Shown: positions 8,554 through 19,400, counted from the stretch's first letter. The stretch: DNA of 64,000 bases from Sandaracinaceae bacterium (GCA_040218145.1 JAVJQK010000109.1:62001-126000), one strand, 5' to 3'. The notes: a model not told the origin generated them from the letters alone. Numbers and translations: made by a program.

Positions 8554-10799
8554 GGCGTCCGCTGGCGCTCGCCCTCGCGCTCGCGGCGCTCGGCCCCCTC
8601 GTGGCCGAGGCGCAGAGCGTCCGCGCGCCCTACCTGCAGCAAGGCACGTCGGATGGCGTGACCGTCGTCTGGCGCACGGCCGCGCCCGAGGACTCGGTGG
8701 TGTGCTGGGGCGCCAGCCCCGACGCGCTGACCGTGACCGCGACCGGCCCAACGGGGCGTGACCACGTGGTGCGCATCGACGGCCTCGAGGCGGACACGCG
8801 CTGGTACTACGCCATCAGCCCGGGCGGCGCCTGCCCCGTCGCGGGCGACGCCGATCACTTCTTCCGGACCGCCCCCGCGCCGGGCACCCCCAGACCCTTC
8901 TCCATGTGGGTGGTCGGTGACTCGGGCACCGGGGGATCCCGACAGCGTGCCGTGTTCGCCGCGATGCGAGACGTCACCGGCGGCGCCTCCCCCGATCTCT
9001 TCCTCCACGTCGGCGACATGGCCTACTCGGACGGGACGACGAGCGAGTTCGATCGGAACTTCTTCGACGTCTACGCGCCGCTCTTGCGCAACACGGTCGT
9101 CTGGCCCGCGATGGGCAACCACGAGGGACACACGAGCGTGTCCGCCACGCAGTCCGGCCCCTACTACGAGGCGTACGTGCTGCCGGTCGACGGCGCGGCG
9201 GGAGGCCTCCCGTCCGGCACCGAGGCGTACTACGCGTTCGACTACGGCAACGTGCACTTCATCGTGCTCGACTCGCATCAGTCCGATCGCGCGATCGACG
9301 GGCCCATGCTTCGGTGGATGCAGATGGACCTCGCCGCCACCGCGGCCGACTGGATCGTCGCCTACTGGCATCACCCCGCCTACACCGACGGCAGCCACGA
9401 CTCCGATCGCGAGGGCGCGCTCATCGACATGCGCGAGAACGCGCTCCCGATCCTCGAGGCCGCGGGGGTGGACGTCGTCCTCGCGGGGCACTCCCACATC
9501 TACGAGCGCTCGTACCTGCTGCACGGCGCGTACGACACGCCGACCAGCGCGGCGGGGCACATCCTCGACATGGGCGATGGCCGCCCGGACGGCGACGGGG
9601 CCTACGACGCGAACGGCGACGGCGCGCTCTATGTCGTCGCCGGGCACGGCGGAACGGGGGTCAGCGGGGCCGGGAACCACCCGGTGATGTTCCACAGCGA
9701 GGTCGACCACGGCTCTTGCCTCATCGATGTCGCTGGCGGGTCGCTGACGCTGCGCAACATTCGGTGGGACGGGACGGAGACCGACCGCGTCTCACTGGTG
9801 AAGGGCGACGGGATCGCGGTGCTGGCGCCGGTCGGCGGCGAGACCTTCCTCGCGGGCTCGACCGTCGACGTGCTCTGGGCCTCGACCGGCACGAGCGGCG
9901 AGGTCCGCGTCGAGTACAGCCTCGATGACGGCGAGCGCTGGGCGGTGATCGCCGATCGCACCCCGGACGACGGCCGGCTGGCGTGGGAGACGCCGCGCCG
10001 ACAGAGCACGAGGGCGCGCGTCCGCGTGACCGACGTTGCCGACGCGACGCTGAGCGCGACCAGCCCCGCCTCCTTCGCGTTGTCGGCGTCGGCGGAGGTC
10101 GAGGTCCTACCCTTCGGCGGCACGTGGGAGTACCACGACCAACCGGAGGCCCCGCCGTCCGACTGGGACACCACGACGGGCGGATGGCCGTCCGGACCGG
10201 GCCAGCTCGGCTACGGCGACGGCGACGAGGCGACCACCCTGCTCGACGCCGATCCCAACATCGCGAGCGCCTACTTCCGCCGGACGATCACCGTCGACGG
10301 CGCCGTCACCAGCGCCCGGCTGCGCGTCCTCTTCGACGACGGCTTCGCGGCGTTCGTCAACGGCGCGCCGGTCCTGTCCCGGAACGTCGACGACCTCGCC
10401 CACGACGCCTACGCCTCCACCGGCTCCATGGACGACGAGCTCCTCGAGATGGACATCGATCCGGCGGCCTTCGTCGACGGCGAGAACGTGATCGCGGTCA
10501 TCGTGAAGCAGTCGAGCGGGTCGTCCAGCGACCTCTCGTTCGATCTGTCCCTCAGGCTCGGGCTCCGCGTGGACGTCGAGCCTCCCCCGACCGACGCCGG
10601 CGCACCGGACGACGACGGAGGCTCGGCGGGCGATGACGCCGCGGGCCCGGACCCGGATGGAGGCTCCACGTCGCCGCCCTCCTCCGACGGCTGCGGCTGT
10701 CGGGTGGCGCCGAGCCCTGCGGGCCCTGGCTTGGCGCTCGCGCTCCTCGCGCTCCTGGCCTTCGCGCGCCGTCGCCGCTCCATCAGAAGACCAGGCTGA
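8550..10799 (+). CDS. Purple acid phosphatase-like metallophosphoesterase with MYXO-CTERM tail
   Basis: 749-aa exported protein. Order: signal peptide (LALALALAALGPLVAEAQS); an FnIII-like PAP N-terminal domain (about 22-115); a calcineurin-type phosphoesterase domain (about 125-400) with VVGDSGTGG, HVGDMAYSDG, GNHEG, YWHHPAYTDG and AGHSHIYERSY, giving the usual two-metal site; beta-rich domains (about 425-670) including a probable carbohydrate/jelly-roll module; an Asp/Gly/Pro-rich linker; and a MYXO-CTERM signal at the end: GCGC, a hydrophobic segment (LALALLALLAFA) and an Arg cluster. It should be processed and surface-anchored or released. Start ATG 8550 overlaps the TPR gene stop. Its 3' end overlaps the convergent TusA-fusion gene by 17 bases. 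Confidence 0.88.
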   Translation: MRRPLALALALAALGPLVAEAQSVRAPYLQQGTSDGVTVVWRTAAPEDSVVCWGASPDALTVTATGPTGRDHVVRIDGLEADTRWYYAISPGGACPVAGDADHFFRTAPAPGTPRPFSMWVVGDSGTGGSRQRAVFAAMRDVTGGASPDLFLHVGDMAYSDGTTSEFDRNFFDVYAPLLRNTVVWPAMGNHEGHTSVSATQSGPYYEAYVLPVDGAAGGLPSGTEAYYAFDYGNVHFIVLDSHQSDRAIDGPMLRWMQMDLAATAADWIVAYWHHPAYTDGSHDSDREGALIDMRENALPILEAAGVDVVLAGHSHIYERSYLLHGAYDTPTSAAGHILDMGDGRPDGDGAYDANGDGALYVVAGHGGTGVSGAGNHPVMFHSEVDHGSCLIDVAGGSLTLRNIRWDGTETDRVSLVKGDGIAVLAPVGGETFLAGSTVDVLWASTGTSGEVRVEYSLDDGERWAVIADRTPDDGRLAWETPRRQSTRARVRVTDVADATLSATSPASFALSASAEVEVLPFGGTWEYHDQPEAPPSDWDTTTGGWPSGPGQLGYGDGDEATTLLDADPNIASAYFRRTITVDGAVTSARLRVLFDDGFAAFVNGAPVLSRNVDDLAHDAYASTGSMDDELLEMDIDPAAFVDGENVIAVIVKQSSGSSSDLSFDLSLRLGLRVDVEPPPTDAGAPDDDGGSAGDDAAGPDPDGGSTSPPSSDGCGCRVAPSPAGPGLALALLALLAFARRRRSIRRPG

Positions 10800-12120
10800 G
10801 GTCTGCGGCCTGCGCGCTCTCCACGAACGTCGCGACGCCGCCGTACTCGAGGGTCTCGTAGGGATGCAGGTCCCGCTTCGTGATCCCCATGACGTCCATG
10901 CTCATCGTGCAGGCGATGAACCGGACGCGCTGCTCCTGCGCCGCCTCGAGGAGCTCCGGCAGATCCATGATCTTCTTCTGGCGCATCAGCTGGTTGAGCA
11001 TCCCGGAGCCCATGCCGCCGAAGTTGAGCTTGCCCAGGCTCTGACGCCGTGGCCCCCGCGGCATCAGCCACTTGAAGAGCCGCTGCGCCCACGTGACGCG
11101 CTGGTGCGCGTGGACCGGGTTCGGGAGGTCTCCGCGCAGGAGGTTGAGGCCCCAGAACGTGAAGAACACCGTGACGTTCATGCCCTGCGCCGCCGCCCCG
11201 TTGGCCACCAGCATCGCAGCCAGGAGCGCCTCCTTGTCGTTGTGGAGCACGAGCAGCGCGGCCTCCTTCGGACCGACCCGGGCCGGGAGGTCAGCGCCTA
11301 CCGGTACGATCGCGTGGGACGGCGACGGGCGCGCCCGGCCCGCGAGCTCGATCTCGGCCAGGACCGGCCCACTCCCGCTCAAGCTCACCAGCTCGTGCTC
11401 GCCGTCGACGCACCACTGCGCGAGCCGCGCGTTGAACCGCCGGTCCGGCGACATGACCACGAGACGTGTGATGCTTGTATCCGCAGCGGTGCGATCCAGC
11501 TCCGCGACCCGGCGCTCTTCGGGGATCACTCCCAGGTCCAGCCTCGCCGTCTCATCGGCGCTCGGGCGGCTCGCCAGCGGGGTCGAGGGCGCCATGACGG
11601 GCGGGAGGCTGCCGGCCGGCGCGACGCCGACGGCTCCACCGGGACGGATGCGCGCCCGAAACACGCCACCCTCTCGCTCGAGCTCCACGAGCTCCGCCCT
11701 CGCGCTCCGGCACCAGCTGACGATGTCCAGCTCGAAGGCCTCGTCGTCGGCCAGCACCTCCAGCTCGGCGTTCGGCTCCCGGCGCGCCGCCCGGGCCACC
11801 TCCAGGATCGGCTGCGGGCACTCCATGCTCCGACAGTCCACACGCACGCAGAGGGATTCGACCGACACCTCGGGCTCGGAGGGCTGGGCGATCCGGACCA
11901 GCGCGCGATGCCCGCGGCCGTCGGCGGTGAGGGACAGCAGCTCGGAGCCCGAGCTCCGGCACCAGCTGCGGAGATCCAGCGGAAACGCCGCGTCGTCGGC
12001 GAGGACCTCGAGCGTACCGCCGGAGTCGGCCAGCTCGCGCACCGCGCGCGCGGTGGCGAGGATGGGCCCGGGGCACTGCTGGCCTCGGCAGTCGATGGTC
12101 TGAGAGATGGGCGCCGTCAT
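10783..12120 (-). CDS. TusA-TusA-TusA-like-DsrE2 fusion protein
   Basis: 445-aa protein of sulfur-carrier modules. TusA domain 1 (about 8-80) has the active-site motif with Cys16 in CPGPIL. TusA domain 2 (about 88-160) has Cys101 in CPQPIL. A third segment (about 195-262) keeps the TusA C-terminal half (FNARLAQWCVDGEHELVSL parallels domain 1) but has no CPxP. A DsrE2-type domain follows (about 285-445; LLVLHNDKEALLAAMLVANG, FFTFWGLNLLR, ACTMSMDVMGI with Cys404). TusA and DsrE proteins carry persulfide sulfur between Cys thiols, so the fusion could pass sulfur internally. No tus, dsr or hdr genes are nearby. It overlaps the upstream kinase gene by ATGA, suggesting joint regulation. Confidence 0.88.
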   Translation of the reverse strand: MTAPISQTIDCRGQQCPGPILATARAVRELADSGGTLEVLADDAAFPLDLRSWCRSSGSELLSLTADGRGHRALVRIAQPSEPEVSVESLCVRVDCRSMECPQPILEVARAARREPNAELEVLADDEAFELDIVSWCRSARAELVELEREGGVFRARIRPGGAVGVAPAGSLPPVMAPSTPLASRPSADETARLDLGVIPEERRVAELDRTAADTSITRLVVMSPDRRFNARLAQWCVDGEHELVSLSGSGPVLAEIELAGRARPSPSHAIVPVGADLPARVGPKEAALLVLHNDKEALLAAMLVANGAAAQGMNVTVFFTFWGLNLLRGDLPNPVHAHQRVTWAQRLFKWLMPRGPRRQSLGKLNFGGMGSGMLNQLMRQKKIMDLPELLEAAQEQRVRFIACTMSMDVMGITKRDLHPYETLEYGGVATFVESAQAADLSLVF

Positions 12121-13817
12121 CTTTCCCCCTGGCTGAAGTCAGTCGTCGGAAGGTCGCGAAGGATCGCGAGCAGCTGCTTGAACACCCGCTCGTATTCCTG
12201 TTCGAGCTCGGCCACGAAGGCGCCCGGGTCGGGCATCTCGCCGGCCTCGAGGAGCATCAGCAGAGACTTCGCGAGCCGCGCGAGGTGCAGCGCGCCCAGC
12301 GTCGTGGCCTGCGCCTCGATGGCGCGGCAGGCGTCGACGACCTCGGCCTCGATCGCGCCTCCATCGGGCACGTCGAGCCCGTCGAGCGACGCGATCGAGC
12401 TCGGCAGCACGCCGAGGAAGCGCTCGATGGCTCCCCGGAGCTCCGAGTTGGGTCGCTGGCGCCAGGAGTCCAGGATGGTGCGGCTGACCGCCTCGTGCGG
12501 GCGCAGGGTGTCGATCGGGGTGCCGTCTCCACCCCTCGAGCGCGTCTGGAGCGCGTGCAGGTAGTCGGCGAAGCGCAGCAGCTCTCCGGGGATCGTCAAC
12601 GAGAGATCGGCCCCGGCGTCGGCGGGGACGACCACCGGGTCGTCGTGGTTCGACACGAGGACGAGCCGCTGCGCCGGGAAGTGCTCGCGGAGGTGCTGGC
12701 CGACCCGCGCCGCGTCGACGCCGATCAGGTCGGTCCCCAGCACCGCCACGTCGTGCGCTCCAAGGAGCCCGCGGGTGGCCTCGCGGGGGTCGGAGGTCGC
12801 GGCGACGTGGCAGCCGAGGCGCTCGGTGAAGCCTCGAACCAGGCAGCGCTTGACGGGATCGGGGTCGATCACGAGGACGCGGAGCGTGCGCGTCACCGGC
12901 AGGTTCTGGGACGAGACGGCCCGGGTGCCTCGTCGACGCCTCCAGCGGCGCGCCTCCGCCACCAGCTGCGGCCAGCGCTCCCGCACGTCGTCGGCGCTCG
13001 GGCGGGCCTCCGGGCGCGGCGACAGGAGCTGCATCGCGAGCTCGGCCAGCCCGGGCGAGATCTCCTCGCGGATGGACCGCGGATCGGGCGCCGCGACCAT
13101 GGAGAGCTGATGGTCGACGAGCGCGCCGAGGTCCACGTGCTCCTCGAGGAAGGGGCGGCCGGTGAGCGCCCACCAGAGGATGGCGCCCAGGCTGTAGAGG
13201 TCGGACTGAGGCGACGCGCTGCCGCGGATCTGCTCGGGCGCGGCGTATCGAGGCGTGCCCATCGGCGCCATCATGTCTTGCGCCCCCTCCAGCTTCGCGA
13301 TCCCGAAGTCGAGGAGCTTCACCTTCGGCGTCGCGTCGTGGTCGCGCGTGACCATGACGTTGCGGGGAGACACGTCGCGGTGGACGACGCCGAAGCGATG
13401 GATGGTGGAGAGCACCGACGCGAGCTGACAGACGTACGCGAGCTCTCGCGTGCGCAGCGGCGCGCTCCGCTCGAGGCACGACTCCAGCGTGTCGCCCGGC
13501 ACGAACTCCATCGCGATGGCGGGGAGCCCGTCGGAGGTCTCGCCCGCCGTGTAGATCGTGGCGAGGTTCGGGTGCAGGACCCGCGCCGAGGCGCAGACCT
13601 CGTCCACGAAGCGCCGCTCGAGCCCCGCCCCGTCCGCGCGGCTGCGCAGGTGCTCGTGGGCGATCTTCACGACCGCGTGTCGCCCGGTCCCGATCTGGTC
13701 GGCGAGGTACGCCTCGGCGAAAGAGCCCCGCCCGAGCAGTCCGACGAGCTGAAAGTTGCCCAGCTCGATCGAGCCGACACGCCGCGACGCTTCGCGCCCC
13801 ATCGCAAGCCCCCCCAT
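12117..13817 (-). CDS. Ser/Thr protein kinase with degenerate receiver and HPt-like domains
   Basis: 566-aa cytoplasmic Hanks-type kinase (about 20-290): Gly loop LLGRGSFAEAYLAD, lysine in HAVVKIAHEHL, HRDVSPRNVMV, DFGIAKL and GTPRYAAPEQ, so it should be active. A receiver-like domain (about 310-430) begins TLRVLVIDPDP, but the phospho-acceptor position in HDVAVLGTDLIGVD reads Gly by my alignment and the conserved Lys is missing. The C-terminal helices (about 485-555, CRAIEAQATTLGALHLARLA) look like an HPt bundle without its His. No transmembrane segment. Either of two ATGs (13817 or 13802) could start it; the latter follows a G-rich tract. It is coupled to the TusA fusion. Confidence 0.85.
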   Translation of the reverse strand: MGGLAMGREASRRVGSIELGNFQLVGLLGRGSFAEAYLADQIGTGRHAVVKIAHEHLRSRADGAGLERRFVDEVCASARVLHPNLATIYTAGETSDGLPAIAMEFVPGDTLESCLERSAPLRTRELAYVCQLASVLSTIHRFGVVHRDVSPRNVMVTRDHDATPKVKLLDFGIAKLEGAQDMMAPMGTPRYAAPEQIRGSASPQSDLYSLGAILWWALTGRPFLEEHVDLGALVDHQLSMVAAPDPRSIREEISPGLAELAMQLLSPRPEARPSADDVRERWPQLVAEARRWRRRRGTRAVSSQNLPVTRTLRVLVIDPDPVKRCLVRGFTERLGCHVAATSDPREATRGLLGAHDVAVLGTDLIGVDAARVGQHLREHFPAQRLVLVSNHDDPVVVPADAGADLSLTIPGELLRFADYLHALQTRSRGGDGTPIDTLRPHEAVSRTILDSWRQRPNSELRGAIERFLGVLPSSIASLDGLDVPDGGAIEAEVVDACRAIEAQATTLGALHLARLAKSLLMLLEAGEMPDPGAFVAELEQEYERVFKQLLAILRDLPTTDFSQGER

Positions 13818-13981
13818 GGCGGCACCAGGTAGCCACGACCGCCGGCCCGGACAGCGCCTCGATGCTTGCGTTCATCTAGCCTTCGAGAAGGACGTATCAC
13901 GGGCTACCCCCGTCTCGGTCCGAGGCCTCGGAGCCGGGCGCTCGGTGGCACCCCGTCCCCCTCCGAGGCATGGTCGTCCGC

Positions 13982-15532
13982 ATGACTTCCGTTCGCTCCG
14001 AAGTGCCCTTGGGTGAGGCGTGGACGCTCGACGAGCTGGTCGCCCTCTCGCGCCGTGAGGCGAAGCTCATCTTCCCGGACCGCGCCCGCGAGCGCGTGGC
14101 CGCCGCCCGCGCGGTCATCGACCGCCTGGCGGACGCGGGGGACGAGGCGCCCAATGTGTACGGCGTGAACACGGGCTTCGGCGCCCTCGCGGAGACGCGC
14201 ATCCGCGCCGACCAGATCCGTACGCTCCAGCACAATCTCGTCCGCAGCCACGCGTGCGGCGTCGGCGCGCTGCTGCCCCACGACGCCGTGCGAGGCATGA
14301 TCGCGCTCCGCGCGCAGACGGTCGCCATGGGCTGCTCGGGCGCGCGGCCGGAGGTCGTCGACCTGCTCGTGGCGATGCTGGACCGAGGGGTGATCCCCCA
14401 CATCCCCTGCCAGGGCTCGGTGGGCGCGTCCGGCGACCTCGCCCCGCTCGCCCACCTCGCGCTCGTGCTCATCGGCGAGGGGACCGCGGACCTCGACGGC
14501 GCGGTGATGCCGGGCGGCGAGGCGCTCGCGAAGGTGGGCCTCGCGCCGCTGACGCTCCAGGCGAAGGAGGGGCTCGCCCTCATCAACGGGACGCAGCTCA
14601 TCCTGGCCGTGGGCGCGCTCGCCGTGGTGGAGGGGCAGAAGCTCTGCACCCAGGCGGACGTCGTCGGCGCGATGAGCCTCGAGGCCCTCCAGGGCAGCGT
14701 GCGCCCCTTCGACGCGCGCATCCAGGCCGTGCGCCCCCACCCCGGGCAAGCGGAGACGGCCGCGAACCTGCGCGCGCTCCTCGCGGACAGCGAGATCATG
14801 GAGAGCCACCGGGACTGCAAGAAGGTGCAGGACCCCTACTCGCTCCGCTGCATGCCGCAGATCCACGGCGCCTCGCGGGACGCCCTCGGCTGGGTGAGGC
14901 AGGTCCTGGAGCGCGAGATCGTCGCCGCGACGGACAACCCGCTCGTCTTCAGCGAGACCGGCGAGGTCATCAGCGGCGGCAACTTCCACGGCCAGCCGCT
15001 CGCGATCGCGCTCGACACCGCGGCCATCGCCATCGCGGAGCTGGCGAACGTGTCGGAGCGCCGCATCGAGCAGCTCGTGAACCCGGCCATGAGCAGCGGG
15101 CTGCCCCCGTTCCTCGCGCCCCACACCGGCCTGGACTCGGGCTTCATGATGGCGCAGGTCACGGCGGCCGCGCTGGTGAGCGAGAACAAGGTCCTCTGCC
15201 ACCCGTCGAGCGTCGACTCCATCCCGTCGTCCGCGGGCAAGGAGGACCACGTGTCGATGGGCAGCATCTCGGCCCGGAAGGCGCGCACCGTCGCCGACCA
15301 CGTCCGCCAGGTCCTGGCCATCGAGGGCATGGTCGCCGCGCAGGGGCTCGATCTGCGCGCGCCGCTGAGGCCGGGCTCGGGCGTCCGAGAGGCGCACACC
15401 GCGTTGCGCGCCGGGGTCCCGACGCTCGAGCGCGATCGGCCGCTGCACGTCGACATCGACGCGACCACCGAGATGCTGCGCGCGGGCACGCTGGTCCGCG
15501 CGGCGGAGACCGCCACCGGCCCGCTCGCGTGA
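13982..15532 (+). CDS. hutH: Histidine ammonia-lyase
   Basis: 516-aa enzyme converting L-histidine to trans-urocanate and ammonia, the first step of histidine catabolism. The MIO cofactor tripeptide Ala-Ser-Gly is in [19 protein letters not shown] (about 149-151). Other HAL landmarks are [49 protein letters not shown] and KEDHVSMGS. The full match to HAL rather than to tyrosine or phenylalanine lyases supports the name. No hutU, hutI or hutG is seen here. ATG 13982 is chosen; an in-frame start four codons upstream is less likely. The stop overlaps the GTG of the next gene (GTGA), so the two are translationally coupled. Confidence 0.93.
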   Translation: MTSVRSEVPLGEAWTLDELVALSRREAKLIFPDRARERVAAARAVIDRLADAGDEAPNVYGVNTGFGALAETRIRADQIRTLQHNLVRSHACGVGALLPHDAVRGMIALRAQTVAMGCSGARPEVVDLLVAMLDRGVIPHIPCQGSVGASGDLAPLAHLALVLIGEGTADLDGAVMPGGEALAKVGLAPLTLQAKEGLALINGTQLILAVGALAVVEGQKLCTQADVVGAMSLEALQGSVRPFDARIQAVRPHPGQAETAANLRALLADSEIMESHRDCKKVQDPYSLRCMPQIHGASRDALGWVRQVLEREIVAATDNPLVFSETGEVISGGNFHGQPLAIALDTAAIAIAELANVSERRIEQLVNPAMSSGLPPFLAPHTGLDSGFMMAQVTAAALVSENKVLCHPSSVDSIPSSAGKEDHVSMGSISARKARTVADHVRQVLAIEGMVAAQGLDLRAPLRPGSGVREAHTALRAGVPTLERDRPLHVDIDATTEMLRAGTLVRAAETATGPLA

Positions 15533-16338
15533 AGCGCCCCGCGCCCATCCTCCCCAGCGCGATCACCGACGCCCTGGTCGAGCTCGGGCTGAGCCCGGGC
15601 GCGACCCTGCTCGCCCACACGTCGCTGTCGGCGATCAGCGGGCCGGACTCCATGGTGGTCGGGGGCGCGCTCGGCGTGGTCTCGGCGCTCCGCGCGGCGC
15701 TCGGCCCTGACGGCACCCTGGTCGTGCCGACGTTCAGTGCGGACTGCTCGGACCCCGAAGAGTGGACCAACCCGCCCGTGCCGCGGTCCTGGTGGGACGC
15801 GATCCGTGAGGAGATGCCGGCCTGGACCCCGGACGGGTGGGCGAGCTTCCGGGTCGGCGTGGTGCCGGAGCGCGTACGCGGCCTCGACGGCGCGCTTCGG
15901 AGCGAACACCCGCAGACGTCGTTCGCCGCGATCGGCCCGCGCGCCGAGGCCATCCTCGCCCCGCACCCGCTCGACGATCCGCTGGGGCCCTCCGGCCCCC
16001 TCGGACGCATGCGCGCGCTCGAGGCGTGGGTGTTGCTCCTGGGGTGTGGGTTCTCGTCCTGCACCGCCTTCCATCTGGCCGAGCACGAGGCGACCCGTCC
16101 GCGTCCAACGGTGACCCGACGCGCGCCGCTCGTGGTCGACGGCGCGCGCCGCTGGGTCCGCTGGACGGAGCCCGACTACGACAGCCGCCTGTTCCCCGAC
16201 ATCGGCCGCGCGTTCCGCCGCGAGCCGGCGTGTCGGCGCGGCCCGGTCGGGCGCACGGAGGCGCACCTCTTTCGCCTGGCCGACGGCGTGGAGCTCGCGA
16301 CGCGCTGGATGAACGGAGACGTGGCCCGCGAAGAGTGA
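15529..16338 (+). CDS. AAC(3)-family N-acetyltransferase
   Basis: 269-aa acetyl-CoA-dependent acetyltransferase of the aminoglycoside 3-N-acetyltransferase family. Recognisable blocks: [20 protein letters not shown] near the N-terminus, [19 protein letters not shown], the catalytic-His motif [13 protein letters not shown], and [16 protein letters not shown]. Family members acetylate aminoglycosides, but others (YokD, FrbF) act on different amines, and resistance cannot be concluded. The start is GTG overlapping the hutH stop, with no separate promoter, which suggests a shared metabolic role with hutH. It ends about 120 bases before the TPR operon. Confidence 0.82.
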   Translation: MKRPAPILPSAITDALVELGLSPGATLLAHTSLSAISGPDSMVVGGALGVVSALRAALGPDGTLVVPTFSADCSDPEEWTNPPVPRSWWDAIREEMPAWTPDGWASFRVGVVPERVRGLDGALRSEHPQTSFAAIGPRAEAILAPHPLDDPLGPSGPLGRMRALEAWVLLLGCGFSSCTAFHLAEHEATRPRPTVTRRAPLVVDGARRWVRWTEPDYDSRLFPDIGRAFRREPACRRGPVGRTEAHLFRLADGVELATRWMNGDVAREE

Positions 16339-16357
16339 GCTGGCGCCCTACTTACGG

Positions 16358-16386
16358 TTCAAAAAGTAGAATGACCTCGGTATAGT
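16358..16386 (+). promoter_or_regulatory. Sigma-70-like promoter of the TPR-nadD operon
   Basis: TTCAAA (16358-16363) and TATAGT (16381-16386, five of six consensus positions) are separated by 17 bases in a locally AT-rich patch about 70 bases before the ATG of the first giant TPR gene. It is the only good promoter-like sequence ahead of the five-gene operon. Confidence 0.5.
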
Positions 16387-16456
16387 GCGGCCCCGCCCGA
16401 GAACCGACGGGCCCACCCCGGTCCCTCGCTCCTCCGCGCACGGCTCACCCTACTTC

Positions 16457-19400
16457 ATGACCACCTCTTCGCCCCGTCCGAACGCACCCGGTGAGGCCGA
16501 CGCTGGCGCTGCGGAAGCGCAGATCGAAGCCCTGCGTCAGGAGCTCGAAGCCACCCCGGACCGGGGGCGCCAGGCCGTCATCCAGTACGAGATCGGGCAC
16601 CTCACGCAGCACGCGCTGGCCAACGAAGCCCAGGCCGTGCGCGAATACCTCGGGGCCTACAACCTCGATCCCCAGTTCCGCCCGCCGCTGATCGCGCTCG
16701 TGTCGATCTTCGAGCGGCGCCGCTCGAGCAAGAACCTCCTGCGCCTCTACGACGCCGAGGCGCGCAGCGCGACGACCCCCCGTGAGGCAGCGTCGGCGCT
16801 CGCGGACCGCGCGATCCTGACCGCGGACCAGATGGGCGACGTCGAGGAGGCGCGCGGCCTGCTCGAGGCGGCCTTCGAGCAGGCCGGCGAGGCGGGCGAC
16901 CTGGCCCTCCTGCTCGAGCAGCAGCGCCTGGTGGACGGAGACATCGAGGGCGCGCTCGAGGTCATCGAGGCGCGCGCCGGCCTCGTGCACGACCCGGTCC
17001 TGGCCACCCTGCTGCGGCTCGAGGTCGCGCGCGCCCGAGAAGAGGCGGGAGACCTCGAGGGGGCGCTCTCGATGCTCCGATCGGCGGTCACGACCCCGGC
17101 CGCCCGCTGGCGGGTCCTGACCCAGCTCGAGCGCGTGGCCCGCAAGGCCGAGCGCTACCCCGAGCTCATCGTCGCGCTCGAGGGCCGCGCGAAGCTGGCC
17201 GTGGCCGAGGCCAAGGGTGAGGACGCGGGCCAGGCGTCCGGCGCGTTCAGCGTGCAGCGCTTCGCGGACCAGGCGCGCGCGGCCTCGACGGCCGCGGCCC
17301 TCTACCGCGAGGCGGGCCGGCTCCGCCTGCAGAAGCTCAACGACGCGCCTGGCGCCCTGCGGGACTACGACGAGGCGACGCAGCTGCGTGAGGCGGACCC
17401 GCTCCTCGGCTACGAGCGGATGCTCGCCCAGGAGCTCGCGGGCGACCTGGAGGGCGCGGCGGCCGAGGCCGAGCGGCTGCTGGGCGCCGGCCTCGAGGGG
17501 CCGCCCGCGGCCGCGCTGCGCTTCCGCCTCGCGGAGCGCGCCCAGGCCGCGGGAGACGGCGAGGCCGCGCTGACCGAGATGCGCCGCGCGCTCGAGGCCG
17601 ACCCGAGCTCCGCGGTCGCCGCGGCCATGCTCGACGATCTGCTGCGGCTCGGCGGCGACCACGCGAGCGCGGCCGAGCAGCTCGAGACCCGCGCCGCGGA
17701 CGTGACCGGAGCGGCGCGCGCGCAGCGCCTCTGGGAGGCGGCCCACCTCGCGGCCCATCACCTCCAGGACGCGGAGAAGGCGCGCGCGCTCTACGCCGCC
17801 GCGGCCGAGGCCGCCCGCGCGGGCGAAGACGAGCGCGCGCCGGTGGACGCGATCCTGCGCGAGGGGCTCGCGGCCGCGATGAGCCTCGGCGACGCCGACG
17901 GCGCCGTGCGCCGCATCCGCGCGCTGCTGTCGACGGAGCTCGAAGACGAAGAGCGCAGCGCGATGCTCCGCGACCTGCACGAGCTGACGCGCGTCGTGCT
18001 CGAGGACGACGCGGCGGCAGACGCCGTCCTGGCGCAGGCGCTCGACACCCCGGCCGCGTCGGCGTGGGCGCCCGACCTCGCGCGGCTGCTCGCGGCGGCC
18101 CGCGGCGACGATGCCCTGCTCGCCAAGGCGCACCACCTGCTGGCGGACCGGGCCGCGGACGCGGAGACGGCGGCGGCGCATCTCTGCGCGGCGGCCCGCG
18201 CGGAGGCGCGCGCGTCGGACGAGGACGCGGCGGTCGAGTCCCTGCGCGCGGCGCTCGAGCGCTCGCCCACGCATCCCTACGCGGTCGCGTTGCTCGAGGA
18301 GGTGCTGCGCGCGCGCGGCGACGCGGACGAGCTGGTCCGACTCCTGCGCGAGGCGGCCGAGAAGGCCGACGCGCCGCGCGCGGCCGAGACGCGCCTCCTC
18401 CTCGCGGGGGCGGCCGCGGAGGCCGCCGATCGGTTCGACGACGCGGTCGCCGCCTACGAAGAGGCAGCCCAGCGCGACCCGACGTCGCTCGCCCCGCTGC
18501 TCGCCAAGCGCCGCCTCGCCGAGGCGCGTAAGTCGGAGGGGAACGAGCCGGATCCGAAGATGCTGCTCGAGGCGCTCGAGGCGCTGAGCCAGCGCGAGAT
18601 CGCGGCGGGAGAGCCGGGCCGCCATACGCTCGCGCTGGGCGAGCACTACGATCTGTTCAGCGGCCAGCCCGAGCGCGCCGAGGCGCCTCTCCGCACCGCG
18701 CTGGAGAGCGAAGCGGTCGGGCTGCACGCGGCCGTCGACCTCGCCCTCCTGCCGGCGACCGAGGGCGACCGCGAGGCACGCCTGATGGGCCTCTCCCACA
18801 TCCTCGGCCACACCCAGGACGAGGCGCGGCGCGGCATCCTCCGCGAAGCCGCGGGCGTGGCGCTCGACGGCGGCCTGGACCTGACGCGCGCCGAGGCGCT
18901 GCTGGACGAGCTCTCCGAGCGCGCCCCTGGGGATCGCTGGAGCCCGCTCGGCCGGCTGCAGCTGCTGGCCACGGACGACTCGCGCGCGACGGAGCGCGCC
19001 GACGCCTGGCTCGCGCTGGGCCGCGCGACCGACGACCCGGAGGTGGCGGCGGAGCTGCTGCTGCACGCGCTCCGAGGGCAGGTCTTCGGCGCCGGCGAGG
19101 ACGCGCTCGACGACGCCGTCATCCTCGCGCACGAGGTGCTCGGCGAGGCCCCCGACTCGCTGGCGGCCGCGGTCGCGATGGACGAAGCCCTCGGCGCGGG
19201 AGACGACCCTGAGGGGCGCGCGCGCGCGCTCGGGACCTGGACCACGCAGGCGGAGGGCAGCGCGACGCTCCGTTCGGCCCACGGCCGCGCGCTCGCCGCC
19301 GCGGGGCGACCGAGTGAAGCGCTCGGGGTCCTGCTCAAGATCGCGGCCAGCGAGCCGGACGATCTCGCGAGCTGGGAGGCCATCCGCGTCGCAGCGCGCG

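Noticed and set aside
15529-16338. AAC(3) gene considered as an acquired resistance gene
   Set aside because: Base composition matches its neighbours, it is coupled to hutH, and no mobile element is near.
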